A DNA stretch of 64,000 nt from Streptomyces sp. TN58 (GCF_001941845.1 NZ_CP018870.1:3690501-3754500), one strand, 5' to 3'; counted from the stretch's first letter, positions 42,634-52,859 are shown. Program-made: numbers and translations. The notes: generated by a model not told the origin, from the sequence alone.

Positions 42634-43416
42634 CTAGCCGAGCCTGCGCCATGTCCAGGTCGTGGAGACCTCCAGCGGGTCAACGGGGGTGACCAGGCGC
42701 GGAGCGGTGTTGATCCCGTTCGGCGGGCCGGACTGCGGCTCGACGCAGACGGCTTCGGCCTGCTCGTCGTAGACGACCACCCATTCGCACCGGCTGGTGA
42801 TACGCAGCTCCAGCGCGCCGGGCCAGGTGAGGGTGACGTCGACGCCGTCGGGCATGCCGAAGCAGTCGTCCCAGGGGCCGGGCCGCGGGTCGATGCGCTT
42901 GCCGGTGGGGAGGTGGTCGGCGCCGCGCTCCTCCTGCCAGGCGGGGTCGAAGGACAGCTCCACGTCCTGGCCGCCGAGGTCGCGCAGGAACCAGGGATGC
43001 CAGCCGACCTGGGCCGGGAAGGAGTCCCCGTACGTCTCCACGCCCATGGTGAGGGTCAGCGAGTCCTCGGCGAGCGTGACGACCTGGGTGACCCGGCCGG
43101 GCGTCGGCCACGGGTCAGTGAGGTCGTAGGTGAAGGCGGCCTCGGTGGCGGTGGCGCCGGCCGGCCGCCAGCGAGCGTCACGGCCCAGGCCGTGGAGGGC
43201 GTGCGGCGGATGGTCGAGGGGCATCTGGTGCACGGTCGCGCCGTCGTGGAACCGGCCGTCCTTCATCCGGCCGCACCACGGGACCATCGGGAAGGCCCCG
43301 TACCGCGGCCCCTGGCGCAGCAGCTCGGTCCCGTCGATGCGCAGACTGCCGATCCGGCAGCCGTTCTCCTGGTCAACAGTCACCTCGGTGCCGCCGACGC
43401 TCAGTTGCGTACTCAT
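42634..43416 (-). CDS. Aldose 1-epimerase family protein
   Basis: A 260-residue galactose mutarotase-fold protein: MVPWCGRMKDGRF, HALHGLGRDARW (catalytic His region), VGWHPWFLRDL and VCVEPQSGPPNGIN with the catalytic Glu. It likely interconverts sugar anomers; specificity is unknown. The ATG at 43416 has TAGGGT ending 7 nt upstream, so it looks leaderless. This -10 lies at the boundary of the MITE-like element at 43430, so the -35 region falls inside the element. Confidence 0.88.
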   Translation of the reverse strand: MSTQLSVGGTEVTVDQENGCRIGSLRIDGTELLRQGPRYGAFPMVPWCGRMKDGRFHDGATVHQMPLDHPPHALHGLGRDARWRPAGATATEAAFTYDLTDPWPTPGRVTQVVTLAEDSLTLTMGVETYGDSFPAQVGWHPWFLRDLGGQDVELSFDPAWQEERGADHLPTGKRIDPRPGPWDDCFGMPDGVDVTLTWPGALELRITSRCEWVVVYDEQAEAVCVEPQSGPPNGINTAPRLVTPVDPLEVSTTWTWRRLG

Positions 43417-43429
43417 GCGCCCGACCCTA

Positions 43430-43602
43430 GGGGGTGTCGTCGAAGTAGCGTCGGCCGCCCGTGAGGGCGGGGGTGGCGGGGTCCGGTGCGTGCGCTCGCA
43501 AGATTCGGAGGAGGGAGTCGACGCGGGCGTCGGCGACCGACGACAACGCGGCGAGCGTGCACACCGGACCCCGCCACCCAGACGGGACTTCGACGACACC
43601 CC
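43430..43602. mobile_element. MITE-like palindromic element
   Basis: A 173-bp element with inverted termini GGGGTGTCGTCGAAGT (43431-43446) and its exact complement (43587-43602). A second perfect 18-bp inverted repeat lies inside (GGGTGGCGGGGTCCGGTG at 43471-43488 with 43562-43579). CTA flanks or ends both sides (43427-43429 and 43602-43604), reminiscent of the CTAR/TA target duplications of IS5-family elements. No transposase is encoded. Family assignment is inference. Confidence 0.68.
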
Positions 43603-43647
43603 TAAGGGCTGTCCGGCCGCACATACCGGGCTCGTCCCAGCCGCCGG

Positions 43648-44520
43648 TCAGCGGCGGCGGCGCAGGGCCCGGCCGATGACGACGGCCGAGGCGAGTGCGA
43701 GCGCCGCGGCGGGGGCGATCCAGCGCAGGCTGTCGCCGGGGGCGGCGGCGGCCGGTGCGGGAACGGGGGCGTACCGGCCGCGCGGGGGTGCGTGGTCCAC
43801 CTCCTCGGCGCTGCGGCCGATCATGGTGCGGCGGGCGTGGGCGGCCTCGGCCGGCGGCCGCGGGGCTCCGTTGGCGTCGAGGTCCTCGAAGTCGCCGGCC
43901 AGGAACGGGTCCAAGGCGGGATCCAGGGACGGGGGCGGCACCTCGGTCTCGAAGACCGAGGCGCTGACCTCGGTGATGTCGTCACCGGGCTCGGCCTCGC
44001 CCTCGGCCTCCACGTCGTCGGCCTCCACGTCGTCGGCCTCCGCGGCCCCGGCGGCCTCCGCGGCTTCGGCCTCGGCGACGGGGTCGCTGGTAACGGATCC
44101 GGCGACCAGTTGGCGGGCGGCCCGGTCGAGGATCCTGCGCAGGGCGGTCGCCGCGGCGTCGGGGGCGAAGGAGGCGGCGCGTCCGTCGGCGGTGGCCAGC
44201 GCGGTGAAGTCCAGCCGGGTGCCGTCGGCGGCCGGGGTCAGCCGCAGGCCGAGGGAGAACTTCACGGTGCCGCTGCCCCGCACCTCCGTGCCCTCACCCT
44301 CGAAGGCGAAGTGGCCGGGGTCCTGTTCGGTGACGGCCGCGGATCCCCGGTAGGTGACGGTGCTGCCGCCGACCCGCACCTTCAGCCGGCCGGAGAGCGG
44401 TCCGACGCCCGTGTCGGCGTCCTGCTGGAGTCCCGGTACGCATCGGGCCACCCGGGCGGGGTCGCGCAGCACGGCGCGGAGGTCGTCTGCCGGTACCGGC
44501 ACGAACACCTGATGCTCCAT
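43648..44520 (-). CDS. SRPBCC-domain protein with C-terminal membrane anchor
   Basis: A 290-residue protein. Residues 1-145 form a CoxG-like SRPBCC domain (VFVPVPADDLRAVLRDPARVARCVPGL in parts, GPLSGRLKVRVGG, TVKFSLGLRLTP). Then an acidic Ala/Glu/Asp repeat (EADDVEADDVEAEGEAE), a linker, and a single membrane helix near the end (WIAPAAALALASAVVIGRAL) followed by RRRR. Related CoxG proteins recruit enzymes to the membrane. The ATG at 44520 has TAGGCT ending 7 nt upstream, a likely leaderless start. Confidence 0.85.
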   Translation of the reverse strand: MEHQVFVPVPADDLRAVLRDPARVARCVPGLQQDADTGVGPLSGRLKVRVGGSTVTYRGSAAVTEQDPGHFAFEGEGTEVRGSGTVKFSLGLRLTPAADGTRLDFTALATADGRAASFAPDAAATALRRILDRAARQLVAGSVTSDPVAEAEAAEAAGAAEADDVEADDVEAEGEAEPGDDITEVSASVFETEVPPPSLDPALDPFLAGDFEDLDANGAPRPPAEAAHARRTMIGRSAEEVDHAPPRGRYAPVPAPAAAAPGDSLRWIAPAAALALASAVVIGRALRRRR

Positions 44521-44552
44521 GCGGTCGAGCCTACGGCCTGGACCGCACCGGG

Positions 44553-46196
44553 TCACGAATACCGCGGATGCGGCAGCGTCGAGGGCGGAAGTCCGTCCAC
44601 CCGGGTGCGCTCGGCGTCACGTGCCGCGTCCTGGAGGGATCCGCTCGACAGGGACCGCAGCGCGGGCGTTTCGCGGTCCACGCGCAGCAGGGGCTCCTGG
44701 TCGCGGGCGGCCAGGACGAACCCCCAGTCCCGCGGCGGCGCGCCGGTCCCCCCGCGGTGCGTGCGGTCGGGTCCGGCGGCGAATCCGGTCAGGCGGCCGC
44801 CCGCGCTGTAGGGGGTGGTGCGCAGGCCGGCGGCGCGGAGGGTGGAGTCGACGGTCCAGTACGTACGGGGCCGCGTCGCCAGGGGCCCGGCGTGCACGGC
44901 CATCCGGCCGCCGGGGGCCAGGGCCCGCACCGCCAGTCCGTAGAACTCCTGCGAGTACAGCTTCGTGCTGGGGGTGATGCCCGGGTCGGGGAGGTCGGAG
45001 ACGATCACGTCGAAGCGCTCGTGCGCGGCGGGTCCGCGCAGCCAGTGGAAGGCGTCCTGGTGGACGACGGCCAGGCGCGGGTCGGCGAACACCCCGGCGT
45101 TGAGCGCGGAGAGCATGGGATCGGTGCGGGCGAGGTGGACCACGCCGGGATCGAGCTCGACGACGGTGACGGAGGCGACGTCGCGGTAGCGGAGCACCTC
45201 GCGGGCGGCGAGGCCGTCGCCGCCGCCGAGGACGAGGACCCGGGCGTGCGGGCCGGTCATCGCCGGGTGGACCAGGGACTCGTGGTAGCGGTACTCGTCG
45301 TAGCCGCTGACCCGCAGCCGTCCGTCGAGGTAGAGGTCGAGGGAGCGCGGCGAGCCGGTCGCGGGGCCGGTGAGCACCAGCTCCTGCACCCCGGTCTGGA
45401 CGGCGACCCGCACCTCGGCTCCGTAGACCGCGCGTCGGGCGAGGCGCTCGAAGTCGTCGGCGAGGACGGTCGCGGAGGCCAGCACGACGAGGACGGTCAG
45501 GTTCGCGGCGATGAGCAGCCAGCGGCAGCGCCGGCTCAGGTCGTGGCGGAAGAGCCACAGGACCAGGCCGCCGCCGACGACGGCGTTGACCGTGCCGGTG
45601 AGCATGGCGCCGGTGAGCTGGCCGAGCATCGGCAGCAGCAGGAACGGGAAGGCGAGGCCGCCGACGAGGGCGCCCACGTAGTCGGCGGCGAACAGGTCGG
45701 CGACGGCGCCGCCCGCGTCCTGTCTGCGGATGCGCTGGATGAGGACCATCAGCAGCGGGATCTCGGCGCCGATGAGCATGCCGATGGCGAAGGAGAAGGC
45801 GACGAGCGCCGGCCGGGACTCCCCCAGCCAGGCGAAGCTCGCGTACAGCGCCATGGCGGAGAGGCCGCCGAGGAGGGCGAGCCCGGCCTCGATGACGCCG
45901 AAGCCGAGGGCGGGCCGGTGCCGGAAGCTTTTGGCGAGCAGGGAGCCGACACCCATGGCGAAGACCATGACGGACAGCACGACCGACGCCTGGGTGACGG
46001 AGTCGCCGATGAGGTACGTGCCCAGGGCGAGCAGCTCCAGCTCGTACACGAGCCCGCAGGCGGCGCAGACGAACACGGTGGCCAGGACCAGGAGTCGGCC
46101 GGTCCGGGGCCGTACGGGCAGGCCGGCCGTGACGGTCTCGGCGCCTCCCGGCTCCGGAGCCGGGAGGACCCGGCGCGGGACGGAACGGTCGATCAT
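44553..46196 (-). CDS. speE: Membrane-fused polyamine aminopropyltransferase (spermidine synthase-like)
   Basis: A 547-residue protein: seven or eight membrane helices (residues about 35-235) fused to a spermidine synthase-type Rossmann domain (about 255-490) with [29 protein letters not shown] and [19 protein letters not shown]. The methyltransferase-like site should bind decarboxylated AdoMet, but such membrane fusions have uncertain substrates. From memory, Streptomyces keep it beside the DUF2617 gene, as here. The start at 46196 is ATG. Confidence 0.88.
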   Translation of the reverse strand: MIDRSVPRRVLPAPEPGGAETVTAGLPVRPRTGRLLVLATVFVCAACGLVYELELLALGTYLIGDSVTQASVVLSVMVFAMGVGSLLAKSFRHRPALGFGVIEAGLALLGGLSAMALYASFAWLGESRPALVAFSFAIGMLIGAEIPLLMVLIQRIRRQDAGGAVADLFAADYVGALVGGLAFPFLLLPMLGQLTGAMLTGTVNAVVGGGLVLWLFRHDLSRRCRWLLIAANLTVLVVLASATVLADDFERLARRAVYGAEVRVAVQTGVQELVLTGPATGSPRSLDLYLDGRLRVSGYDEYRYHESLVHPAMTGPHARVLVLGGGDGLAAREVLRYRDVASVTVVELDPGVVHLARTDPMLSALNAGVFADPRLAVVHQDAFHWLRGPAAHERFDVIVSDLPDPGITPSTKLYSQEFYGLAVRALAPGGRMAVHAGPLATRPRTYWTVDSTLRAAGLRTTPYSAGGRLTGFAAGPDRTHRGGTGAPPRDWGFVLAARDQEPLLRVDRETPALRSLSSGSLQDAARDAERTRVDGLPPSTLPHPRYS

Positions 46197-46353
46197 GCAG
46201 CGAACCGTACGTCACCGCCCACTCGCATCCGGTCACCCACATGGGTGCAAGTGGCGCACCGATTGGGCCAGTTGGCGTAACCAACCCGCATCCGGCCCCG
46301 CGGCGCGCCCGGACGGCCGCACTCCGGCGGCAGGCGCCTCTCGCCCGTACGGC

Positions 46354-46899
46354 CTACAGCAGGGCGGGCGATTCCAGGGCCGGCGCCGGGGCGCCCATCC
46401 GCACCCCGACCCGTGTCCGCGTGGCCACCAACTGCCCTTCCTGCGGGTACGCGTGCCACGTACGCCACCGCACCTGGCCCTCGTAGCGCTGGGCGAGCAT
46501 GGCGGTGAAGGCGTGCGGGCTTCCGGGGAACGTCCCCGCTAGCCCGTTCGGGTGGTCCGCCACCAGTGCGAGGAGCTCCTGGGCCCGCCCGGCGAAGGAT
46601 CCCCGCGACAGCGTCTCGACCCGCGCGGCGAACTCGTACTCCCAGTCGCCGACCCGCTTCGCCACACCGAGCGGCAGCGGCGTACTGCTGCCCGGCATGC
46701 AGGCGACCGTCTCCGAACAGAGCACGTCCTTCTCCTCCAGCAGAACCTGATGGGAGGCCCCGAGCAGGCGCAACTCGACCTTCGCGCCGGAAAGTTCGAG
46801 GTTCAGCACGGCCAGGGCGGGCAGCCGGTCCCGACCCAGGGCCCAGGCGAGATCGGCGGCACGCGTGTCGGTGTATGAGGTCTGGAGGGTCGTGAGCAT
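46354..46899 (-). CDS. DUF2617 protein
   Basis: A 181-residue soluble protein (MLTTLQTSYTDTRAADLAWA at the start; WEYEFAARVE, HPNGLAGTFPGSPHAFTAM, WRTWHAYPQEGQLV later). From memory this is DUF2617, of unknown function, next to the membrane spermidine synthase in actinobacteria. The ATG at 46899 is supported by GCGGAG upstream. It is 157 bp from the synthase gene and on the same strand. Confidence 0.83.
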   Translation of the reverse strand: MLTTLQTSYTDTRAADLAWALGRDRLPALAVLNLELSGAKVELRLLGASHQVLLEEKDVLCSETVACMPGSSTPLPLGVAKRVGDWEYEFAARVETLSRGSFAGRAQELLALVADHPNGLAGTFPGSPHAFTAMLAQRYEGQVRWRTWHAYPQEGQLVATRTRVGVRMGAPAPALESPALL

Positions 46900-47158
46900 G
46901 AGTCGGCTCCGCAAACGCGCGAGGGAGATGGGCCGGGGCCCGCCAGCGGTGGCAAACACGGGTGGGGGGAAACCGGCACGGGTCCACAGGAAGTCCAGGG
47001 AGGTCCGAGGACTGGTCTACTCAACCGAGGGAATCATGAAAGGCACGGCACTCACAGCGTTTTTACCCAACTTGACGGGGTTTACATCCCCCCGGGGGCT
47101 CGGCAGTTCACGTGTTCATAAGGTTGCGTTCCGCGCGTCGGGATGCATCGGCAACGCG
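46900..47158. other. Intergenic region without a visible gene
   Basis: Together with the next hairpin this 323-bp gap (46900-47222) separates DUF2617 from the small Cys-rich gene. It holds a lower-GC patch (around 47040-47090, TTTTTACCC, TTGACG) that may be the DUF2617 promoter region. I see no coding pattern or clear promoter pair. Confidence 0.5.
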
Positions 47159-47196
47159 CGGGACGCCCGACGGAAAACGGGCCGTCGGACGCCCGC
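47159..47196. terminator. Imperfect hairpin after the Cys-rich gene
   Basis: GCGGGACGCCCGACGG region (47159-47173) pairs with CCGTCGGACGCCCGC (47182-47196) with one or two mismatches. Downstream of the gene at 47223 on the minus strand. Confidence 0.55.
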
Positions 47197-47222
47197 GCCG
47201 AGGCGGCGCCGGCTGCCCCGTG

Positions 47223-47459
47223 TCAGCTGCCGCCGCCACACCCCCCGCCCCCGCACGACGAGGACGAACCACAGGAGGAGGACGACCCGCACGAGGACGA
47301 CGAGCCGCTGCCCGACGAACCCCCCTCGCCCGCCCACCAGCTGCGCCTTCCGCGGCGCCGGCGGACCGGACGCGGACCGTACACGGTCCTGGGCCGTACG
47401 AGCCTCCACAGGAGGGCGACCCCCGCACACAGCACGAGCACTACGAAGACAAACTCCAT
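47223..47459 (-). CDS. Small membrane protein with Cys/Ser/Gly-rich tail
   Basis: A 78-residue protein: an N-terminal membrane helix (MEFVFVVLVLCAGVALLWRL), a basic stretch (residues 21-40, RRRRGRR), WWAGEGG, then a tail of GSSSSC repeated three times and GGGGCGGGS. The helix comes first, so the tail should be cytoplasmic by the positive-inside rule. The four regularly spaced Cys could bind metal or be modified. The start at 47459 is supported by GAGAGGGGGCGG. I do not recognise the family. Confidence 0.75.
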   Translation of the reverse strand: MEFVFVVLVLCAGVALLWRLVRPRTVYGPRPVRRRRGRRSWWAGEGGSSGSGSSSSCGSSSSCGSSSSCGGGGCGGGS

Positions 47460-47595
47460 GTCCGCCCCCTCTCTCACGCCCCGGTCCTCCCGGGGAGCGG
47501 GATCCCCGCGTCCCGCGTGCAGGGGGGATTCCCAAGGCCCGCACGGCCCAAAGCACACTTGAGCAAGTCCAGAGGTTGCCCGCAGGATGACGCCC

Positions 47596-48783
47596 ATGAG
47601 CGCACCCGTGAGCAGCGACCGCCCCTTCCTCAACCGCCGCCTGGCACCCTTCGGCACCACGATCTTCGCGGAGATGTCGGCGCTGGCCGCGCGCACCGGG
47701 GCGATCAACCTCGGCCAGGGCTTCCCCGACACCGACGGCCCGGCGCAGATCGCCGAGGCGGCCTCCCGCGCGGTCCTCACCGGGCTCGGCAACCAGTACC
47801 CGCCCGGCCCCGGCGTCCCGGAGCTGCGCCGCGCGATCGCCGCGCACCAGCAGCGCTTCTACGGGCTCGGCTACGACCCCGACGCCGAGGTCCTGGTCAC
47901 CGCCGGCGCCACGGAGGCCATCGCCGCCTCCCTCCTCGCCCTCCTGGAGCCCGGTGACGAGGTCATCGCCCTCGAACCGTTCTACGACTCCTACGCGGCC
48001 TGTATCGCGATGGCCGGCGCCACCCGTGTCCCGGTCACCCTGCGCCCGCACGGCGCGGCCTTCGTCCTCGACCTGGACGAGCTGCGCGCCGCCGTCACCC
48101 CGCGCACCCGGCTGCTCCTGCTGAACACCCCGCACAACCCGACGGGCACCGTCCTCACCCCGGACGAGCTCACGGCGATCGCCGCGCTCGCCGTCGAGCG
48201 TGATCTGCTGGTCGTCACCGACGAGGTGTACGAGCACCTGGTCTTCGAGGGCTCCCACACGCCGCTGGCGGGGTTCCCGGGGATGCGCGAGCGCACGGTC
48301 ACGATCAGCAGCGCCGGCAAGACGTTCTCGTTCACCGGCTGGAAGGTCGGCTGGCTGACGGCTCCGCCCGAGCTCGTCTCCGCCGTCCGCACGGCGAAGC
48401 AGTTCCTCACCTACGTCTCCTCGGGCCCCTTCCAGTACGCCGTCGCGGAGGCCCTGGACCTGCCGGACGCCTACTACGAGTCCTTCCGTGCCGACCTCGC
48501 CGCCAAGCGAGACATCCTCGCCGACGGCCTCGCGTCGGCGGGCTTCGAGGTCTTCCGCCCCCAGGGCACCTACTTCATCACCACCGACATCACCCCCCTC
48601 GGCGAGAAGGACGGCCTCGCCTTCTGCCGCGCCCTGCCCGAGCGCTGCGGGGTCGTCGCCATCCCGAACCAGGTCTTCTACGACGACAAGACCGCCGGTG
48701 CCACGCAGGTGCGCTGGGCGTTCTGCAAGCGCACGACCGTGCTGCGGGAGGCGGCGGACCGCCTCGGCCGCCTGGGGCGCTGA
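47596..48783 (+). CDS. Class I pyridoxal-phosphate aminotransferase
   Basis: A 395-residue fold-type I aminotransferase: INLGQGFPDTDGP, NQYPPGPGVPELR, TAGATEAIAA, NTPHNPTGTVL, VTDEVYEHLVF and SSAGKTFSFTGWKVGW with the PLP Lys. The QGFPD pattern is shared with methionine and kynurenine/glutamine aminotransferases; a role beside the kynurenine genes 8 kb away is possible but unproven. ATG at 47596 has AGGA about 8 nt upstream; ATG at 47587 is an equally open in-frame start. Confidence 0.9.
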   Translation: MSAPVSSDRPFLNRRLAPFGTTIFAEMSALAARTGAINLGQGFPDTDGPAQIAEAASRAVLTGLGNQYPPGPGVPELRRAIAAHQQRFYGLGYDPDAEVLVTAGATEAIAASLLALLEPGDEVIALEPFYDSYAACIAMAGATRVPVTLRPHGAAFVLDLDELRAAVTPRTRLLLLNTPHNPTGTVLTPDELTAIAALAVERDLLVVTDEVYEHLVFEGSHTPLAGFPGMRERTVTISSAGKTFSFTGWKVGWLTAPPELVSAVRTAKQFLTYVSSGPFQYAVAEALDLPDAYYESFRADLAAKRDILADGLASAGFEVFRPQGTYFITTDITPLGEKDGLAFCRALPERCGVVAIPNQVFYDDKTAGATQVRWAFCKRTTVLREAADRLGRLGR

Positions 48784-49003
48784 CAGCGGACGGCCGACTC
48801 CGGCGGTACCACCGGGCAGCGCCGAGGGCTCGCGTTCGGCGCGGCGGCTACGTGCCATCCCCGGCGGGCGGCGGCCGCCGTTAACGGCATGAGCCCGGCC
48901 GGGCTCCGCGGTCGGGGTGACCGCGGGGCCGGACGGGCTCAGGTACGCCTGCGGGGTCTACCTCCTGCTCTTCGCCGAGGTGCCCCGTGAGGGAGGGCCG
49001 GGG

Positions 49004-49543
49004 TCAGTTGCCCCCGCCGTCCTCCTCCTCGCCGTCGGCGGAGTCGATGTCCTTCTCCAGTCCGAGCTGCTCCGTGAGCCACTTGTCGAACTCGATGGAG
49101 GCGCGGACCCAGCTGACCGTGGAGGACACGAAGTGCTCCAGGTTGACGCCGGTGCCGATCAGCATCTGCGCCTCGCCGATCAGGCGGACCGAGCCGTCGT
49201 CGTGGGTGTGGCTGTAGACCTTCGGCCACAGGGTGCGACGGTTCCAGTCGTCGATCGACTCAAGGAGCTGCGGCTTCTCGTCGATCTTGTGCGGACGGTC
49301 GTAGAAGGTCCGCACCGAGAAGACCTGCTGCTCCGCTTCGCCGCGGAACATGAAGTACGTACGGAACTCCTCCCACGGCGCCGCGAGGTCACCCTCGTCG
49401 TCGACGACGTACTTGAGCTCCATCTGCTCCAGCAGCTGCTTGACCAGATCCTGGTCGGGGACGACGGGGCCCGCCGGTCCTGTGGCCTGCGGATCGGGCT
49501 GCTGCCCTCCGAAGTTCGGAATCGAGGCCGGGTCGATGCTCAC
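49004..49543 (-). CDS. YbjN-domain protein
   Basis: A 179-residue acidic protein with a YbjN/type III chaperone-like fold: VVDDEGDLAAPWEEFRTYFM, KPQLLESIDDWNRRTLWPKVY (in parts: IDDWNRRTLWPKVY), LEHFVSSTVSWVRASIEF. Family members are small cytosolic proteins linked to stress or motility in other bacteria, with no known activity. The GTG at 49543 has GAAGGGAAG upstream. The tail is almost all Asp/Glu/Gly. Confidence 0.83.
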   Translation of the reverse strand: MSIDPASIPNFGGQQPDPQATGPAGPVVPDQDLVKQLLEQMELKYVVDDEGDLAAPWEEFRTYFMFRGEAEQQVFSVRTFYDRPHKIDEKPQLLESIDDWNRRTLWPKVYSHTHDDGSVRLIGEAQMLIGTGVNLEHFVSSTVSWVRASIEFDKWLTEQLGLEKDIDSADGEEEDGGGN

Positions 49544-49708
49544 CGTGTACTTCCCTTCGTGCGGATACTTGCATCCTCCCCCATCCCGCCCACCCCATGT
49601 CCAGCCCGACGGTCGCGTATCCGCTGCGGGCGGACAGGAGTGCACCCCGCGCACGTGCCTGTACGCGGGGTGCAGGGGCGGAGAGCCCCCGCGGATCCGG
49701 CGGATCCG

Positions 49709-52300
49709 TCAGAGCGCCTTGCCCACCAGCAGGTCCTCGCCCGCCGCGTCGACGCGCACGGTGTCGCCGTCGCGGACCTCTCCGGAGAGGATCTCCTTCG
49801 CCAGGCGGTCGCCGATCGCCGTCTGGATCAGGCGGCGCAGCGGCCTGGCACCGTACGCCGGGTCGTTGCCCTTGTCCGCCAGCCAGGCCAGGGCCCCGGG
49901 GGTGACGTCCAGGGTCAGCCGCCGGTCGGCCAGCCGCTTGGCGAGGCGGCCGATCTGCAGCTCGGCGATGTGCGCCAGCTCGTCGCGGCTCAGCGCGGAG
50001 AAGACCACCAGGTCGTCCAGGCGGTTGAGGAACTCCGGCTTGAAGCTCGCCCGGACCACGTCCAGGACCTGCTGCTTCTTCTGGTCGGCCGGGGTTACCG
50101 GGTCCATCAGAAACTGGCTGCCCAGGTTCGAGGTCAGGATCAGGATGGTGTTGCGGAAGTCCACCGTCCGGCCCTGGCCGTCCGTGAGCCGGCCGTCGTC
50201 GAGGACCTGGAGCAGGATGTCGAAGACCTCCGGGTGCGCCTTCTCCACCTCGTCGAGGAGCACCACGCTGTACGGGCGCCGCCGGACCGCCTCGGTGAGC
50301 TGGCCGCCCTCCTCGTAGCCGACGTAGCCGGGCGGGGCGCCGACGAGGCGGGCCACGCTGTGCTTCTCGGAGTACTCCGACATGTCGATGCGGACCATGG
50401 CCCGCTCGTCGTCGAAGAGGAAGTCGGCGAGCGCCTTGGCCAACTCCGTCTTGCCCACGCCCGTCGGGCCGAGGAAGAGGAACGAGCCGGTCGGCCGGTC
50501 CGGGTCGGCGATGCCGGCGCGGGTGCGGCGTACGGCGTCGGAGACGGCCCGTACGGCCTCGGTCTGACCGATCAGGCGGCGGCCCAGCTCGTCCTCCATG
50601 CGGAGCAGCTTCTGGGTCTCCCCCTCCAGCAGCCGGCCGGCGGGGATGCCGGTCCAGGCGCCCACCACGTCCGCGATGTCGTCGGGGCCGACCTCGTCCT
50701 TGACCATGGAGTCCTTGGCGCTCTCGGCGGCGGCCTCCTCCTCGGTGGCCTCGGCCAGCTCGCGCTCCAGCTGCGGGATCTCCCCGTACAGGAGCTTGGA
50801 GGCAGAGTCGAAGTCGCCGTCGCGCTGGGCGCGCTCGGCCTGGCCGCGCAGGTCGTCCAGGCGCTCCTTGAGCTCGCCGACCCGGTTGAGGGACTGCTTC
50901 TCCTTCTCCCAGCGGGCGGTCAGGCCGCGCAGCTCCTCCTCCCGGTCGGCGAGGTCCTTGCGGATCTTGTCGAGGCGCTCGCGCGAGGCCGGGTCGGACT
51001 CGTTGTTCAGCGCCAGCTCCTCCATCCGCAGGCGGTCCACCGAGCGCTGGAGCTCGTCGATCTCGACGGGCGAGGAGTCGATCTCCATGCGCAGCCGGGA
51101 CGCGGCCTCGTCGACGAGGTCGATGGCCTTGTCGGGCAGGAAGCGGGAGGTGATGTACCGGTCGGAGAGGGTCGCGGCGGCGACCAGCGCGCTGTCGTTG
51201 ATGACCACCTTGTGGTGGGCCTCGTAGCGGCCCTTGAGCCCGCGCAGGATCGCGATCGTGTCCTCGACGGACGGCTCGGCGACCAGCACCTGCTGGAAGC
51301 GCCGCTCCAGGGCCGGGTCCTTCTCGATGCGCTCGCGGTACTCGTCGAGGGTGGTCGCGCCGACCATGCGGAGCTCGCCGCGGGCCAGCATGGGCTTGAG
51401 CATGTTGCCGGCGTCCATCGCGGAGTCGCCGCCGGCGCCCGCGCCGACGACCGTGTGCAGCTCGTCGATGAAGGTGATGATCTGGCCCTCGCTGGACTTG
51501 ATCTCCGCGAGGACGGTCTTGAGCCGCTCCTCGAACTCGCCGCGGTACTTCGCGCCGGCGACCATGGCGCCGAGGTCGAGGGCGACGAGCCGCTTGTTCT
51601 TCAGGGATTCGGGCACGTCACCCTTGACGATGCGCTGGGCCAGGCCCTCGACGACGGCCGTCTTGCCGACGCCGGGCTCGCCGATGAGCACCGGGTTGTT
51701 CTTCGTACGGCGTGACAGGACCTGCACGACGCGGCGGATCTCGTGGTCGCGGCCGATGACCGGGTCGAGCTTGCCGTCGCGGGCGGCCGCCGTGAAGTCG
51801 GTGCCGAACTTCTCCAGGGCCTTGTACTGGCCCTCGGGGTCGGGGGTGGTCACCCGCCGTGCTCCTCGTGTGTTCTGGAAGGCGTCCAGCAGCTTGCGCG
51901 CCGTCGCCCCCTGGGTGGAAAGGACCTCGCCGGCCGCGCCGCCCTTGGCGGCGATGGCGATGAGCAGGTGCTCGGTGGAGAGGTACTCGTCGCCGAGCTT
52001 GCCGGCCTCGCTGTCGGCCTCGGCGAGCACGGCGAGCAGCTCGCGGGTGGGCTGCGGGGGCGCGACCGTGGAGCCGGTGACGCTGGGCAGGGCGGCGAGG
52101 AGGCGTTCGGCGCCGCTGCGCACGGCGGCCTGGTCCGCGTCCGTGGCGATCAGCAGGTCGATCAGGTTCTCGTTGTCCTCGCCGGCGAGCAGGGCCAGCA
52201 GCAGGTGTGCGGGGGTGAGGTCCGCGTGGCCGTCCTTGACGGCCCTGCCGGTGGCCGCGTTCAGCGCGTCGCGGCTCTTGTTGGTCAGCTCGGCGTCCAC
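49709..52300 (-). CDS. clpB: ATP-dependent chaperone ClpB
   Basis: An 863-residue Hsp100 disaggregase. Parts in order: Clp N domain ([19 protein letters not shown] to about 150), first AAA module with Walker A GEPGVGKT near 207, the long coiled-coil middle domain (about 400-525, rich in Glu/Arg heptads), second AAA module with GPTGVGKT near 610, and the C-terminal region. It works with DnaK to rescue aggregated proteins. The GTG at 52300 has AGGAGAAGG upstream. A HAIR operator at 52364 shows HspR control. Confidence 0.97.
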   Translation of the reverse strand: MDAELTNKSRDALNAATGRAVKDGHADLTPAHLLLALLAGEDNENLIDLLIATDADQAAVRSGAERLLAALPSVTGSTVAPPQPTRELLAVLAEADSEAGKLGDEYLSTEHLLIAIAAKGGAAGEVLSTQGATARKLLDAFQNTRGARRVTTPDPEGQYKALEKFGTDFTAAARDGKLDPVIGRDHEIRRVVQVLSRRTKNNPVLIGEPGVGKTAVVEGLAQRIVKGDVPESLKNKRLVALDLGAMVAGAKYRGEFEERLKTVLAEIKSSEGQIITFIDELHTVVGAGAGGDSAMDAGNMLKPMLARGELRMVGATTLDEYRERIEKDPALERRFQQVLVAEPSVEDTIAILRGLKGRYEAHHKVVINDSALVAAATLSDRYITSRFLPDKAIDLVDEAASRLRMEIDSSPVEIDELQRSVDRLRMEELALNNESDPASRERLDKIRKDLADREEELRGLTARWEKEKQSLNRVGELKERLDDLRGQAERAQRDGDFDSASKLLYGEIPQLERELAEATEEEAAAESAKDSMVKDEVGPDDIADVVGAWTGIPAGRLLEGETQKLLRMEDELGRRLIGQTEAVRAVSDAVRRTRAGIADPDRPTGSFLFLGPTGVGKTELAKALADFLFDDERAMVRIDMSEYSEKHSVARLVGAPPGYVGYEEGGQLTEAVRRRPYSVVLLDEVEKAHPEVFDILLQVLDDGRLTDGQGRTVDFRNTILILTSNLGSQFLMDPVTPADQKKQQVLDVVRASFKPEFLNRLDDLVVFSALSRDELAHIAELQIGRLAKRLADRRLTLDVTPGALAWLADKGNDPAYGARPLRRLIQTAIGDRLAKEILSGEVRDGDTVRVDAAGEDLLVGKAL

Positions 52301-52363
52301 TGCGCCTTCTCCTCTCCGAGGGATGCACCGCTGGGTGGGTCTGACAGAGTCAGCGTATGCAAA

Positions 52364-52384
52364 GTTGAGTCTATTCCACTCAAG
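52364..52384. promoter_or_regulatory. HAIR operator upstream of clpB
   Basis: GTTGAGT-N7-ACTCAAG, matching the HspR inverted repeat CTTGAGT-N7-ACTCAAG with one mismatch. It lies 64 bp before clpB and 38 bp before the divergent PPOX gene, and could affect both. Confidence 0.88.
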
Positions 52385-52421
52385 GCAGTTGAGGGGAACC
52401 CTTCCCCGTACCCTTCGGCCC

Positions 52422-52859
52422 ATGTCCCATGACGTACTCAACCCGACGCCCGAGTACCTCGCCTTCTGGCGGGAGCGCCACGTCTGCACCCTGACCACCC
52501 CGCGCCCCGACGGGACCCCGCACGTGGTGCCGGTGGGCGTGACCTACGACCCGGAGGCCGGCCTGGCCCGGGTGATCAGCAACAAGAACAGCAAAAAGGT
52601 CCGCAACGTCCTGGCGGCGCAGACCGCGCAGACCGCGCAGGACGGCGGCGCTGCGGGCGGCGGGGCGCGGGTGGCGGTCTGCCAGATGGAGGGGCGCCGC
52701 TGGGCCACGCTGGAGGGCCGTGCGGTGATCCGCACGGACGAGGCGTCGGTCGCCGACGCGGTGGCGCGCTACGCGGAGCGGTACGGGCGGACCCCGTCGC
52801 CCAATCCCGACCGTGTGGTCATGGAGATCACCCTGGACCGGGCCATGGGTCGCGCATGA
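52422..52859 (+). CDS. PPOX-class flavin/F420-dependent oxidoreductase
   Basis: A 145-residue split-barrel protein: [47 protein letters not shown]. It resembles the F420-dependent PPOX class common in actinobacteria; the substrate is unknown. An Ala/Gly/Gln insertion (residues about 68-83) is unusual. No ribosome site precedes the ATG at 52422; TACCCT lies 7 nt upstream, so it may be leaderless. It is divergent from clpB across the HAIR site. Confidence 0.85.
   Translation: MSHDVLNPTPEYLAFWRERHVCTLTTPRPDGTPHVVPVGVTYDPEAGLARVISNKNSKKVRNVLAAQTAQTAQDGGAAGGGARVAVCQMEGRRWATLEGRAVIRTDEASVADAVARYAERYGRTPSPNPDRVVMEITLDRAMGRA

Noticed and set aside
43427..43624. A 65-codon minus-strand frame inside the palindromic element
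   Set aside because: It follows the inverted repeats and has no ribosome site; a symmetric element would show such frames by chance.
48917..51715. A 932-codon + strand frame opposite clpB and YbjN
   Set aside because: It is antisense to ClpB, whose motifs are unmistakable; the product is low-complexity Val/Leu/Arg/Gly typical of shadow frames.
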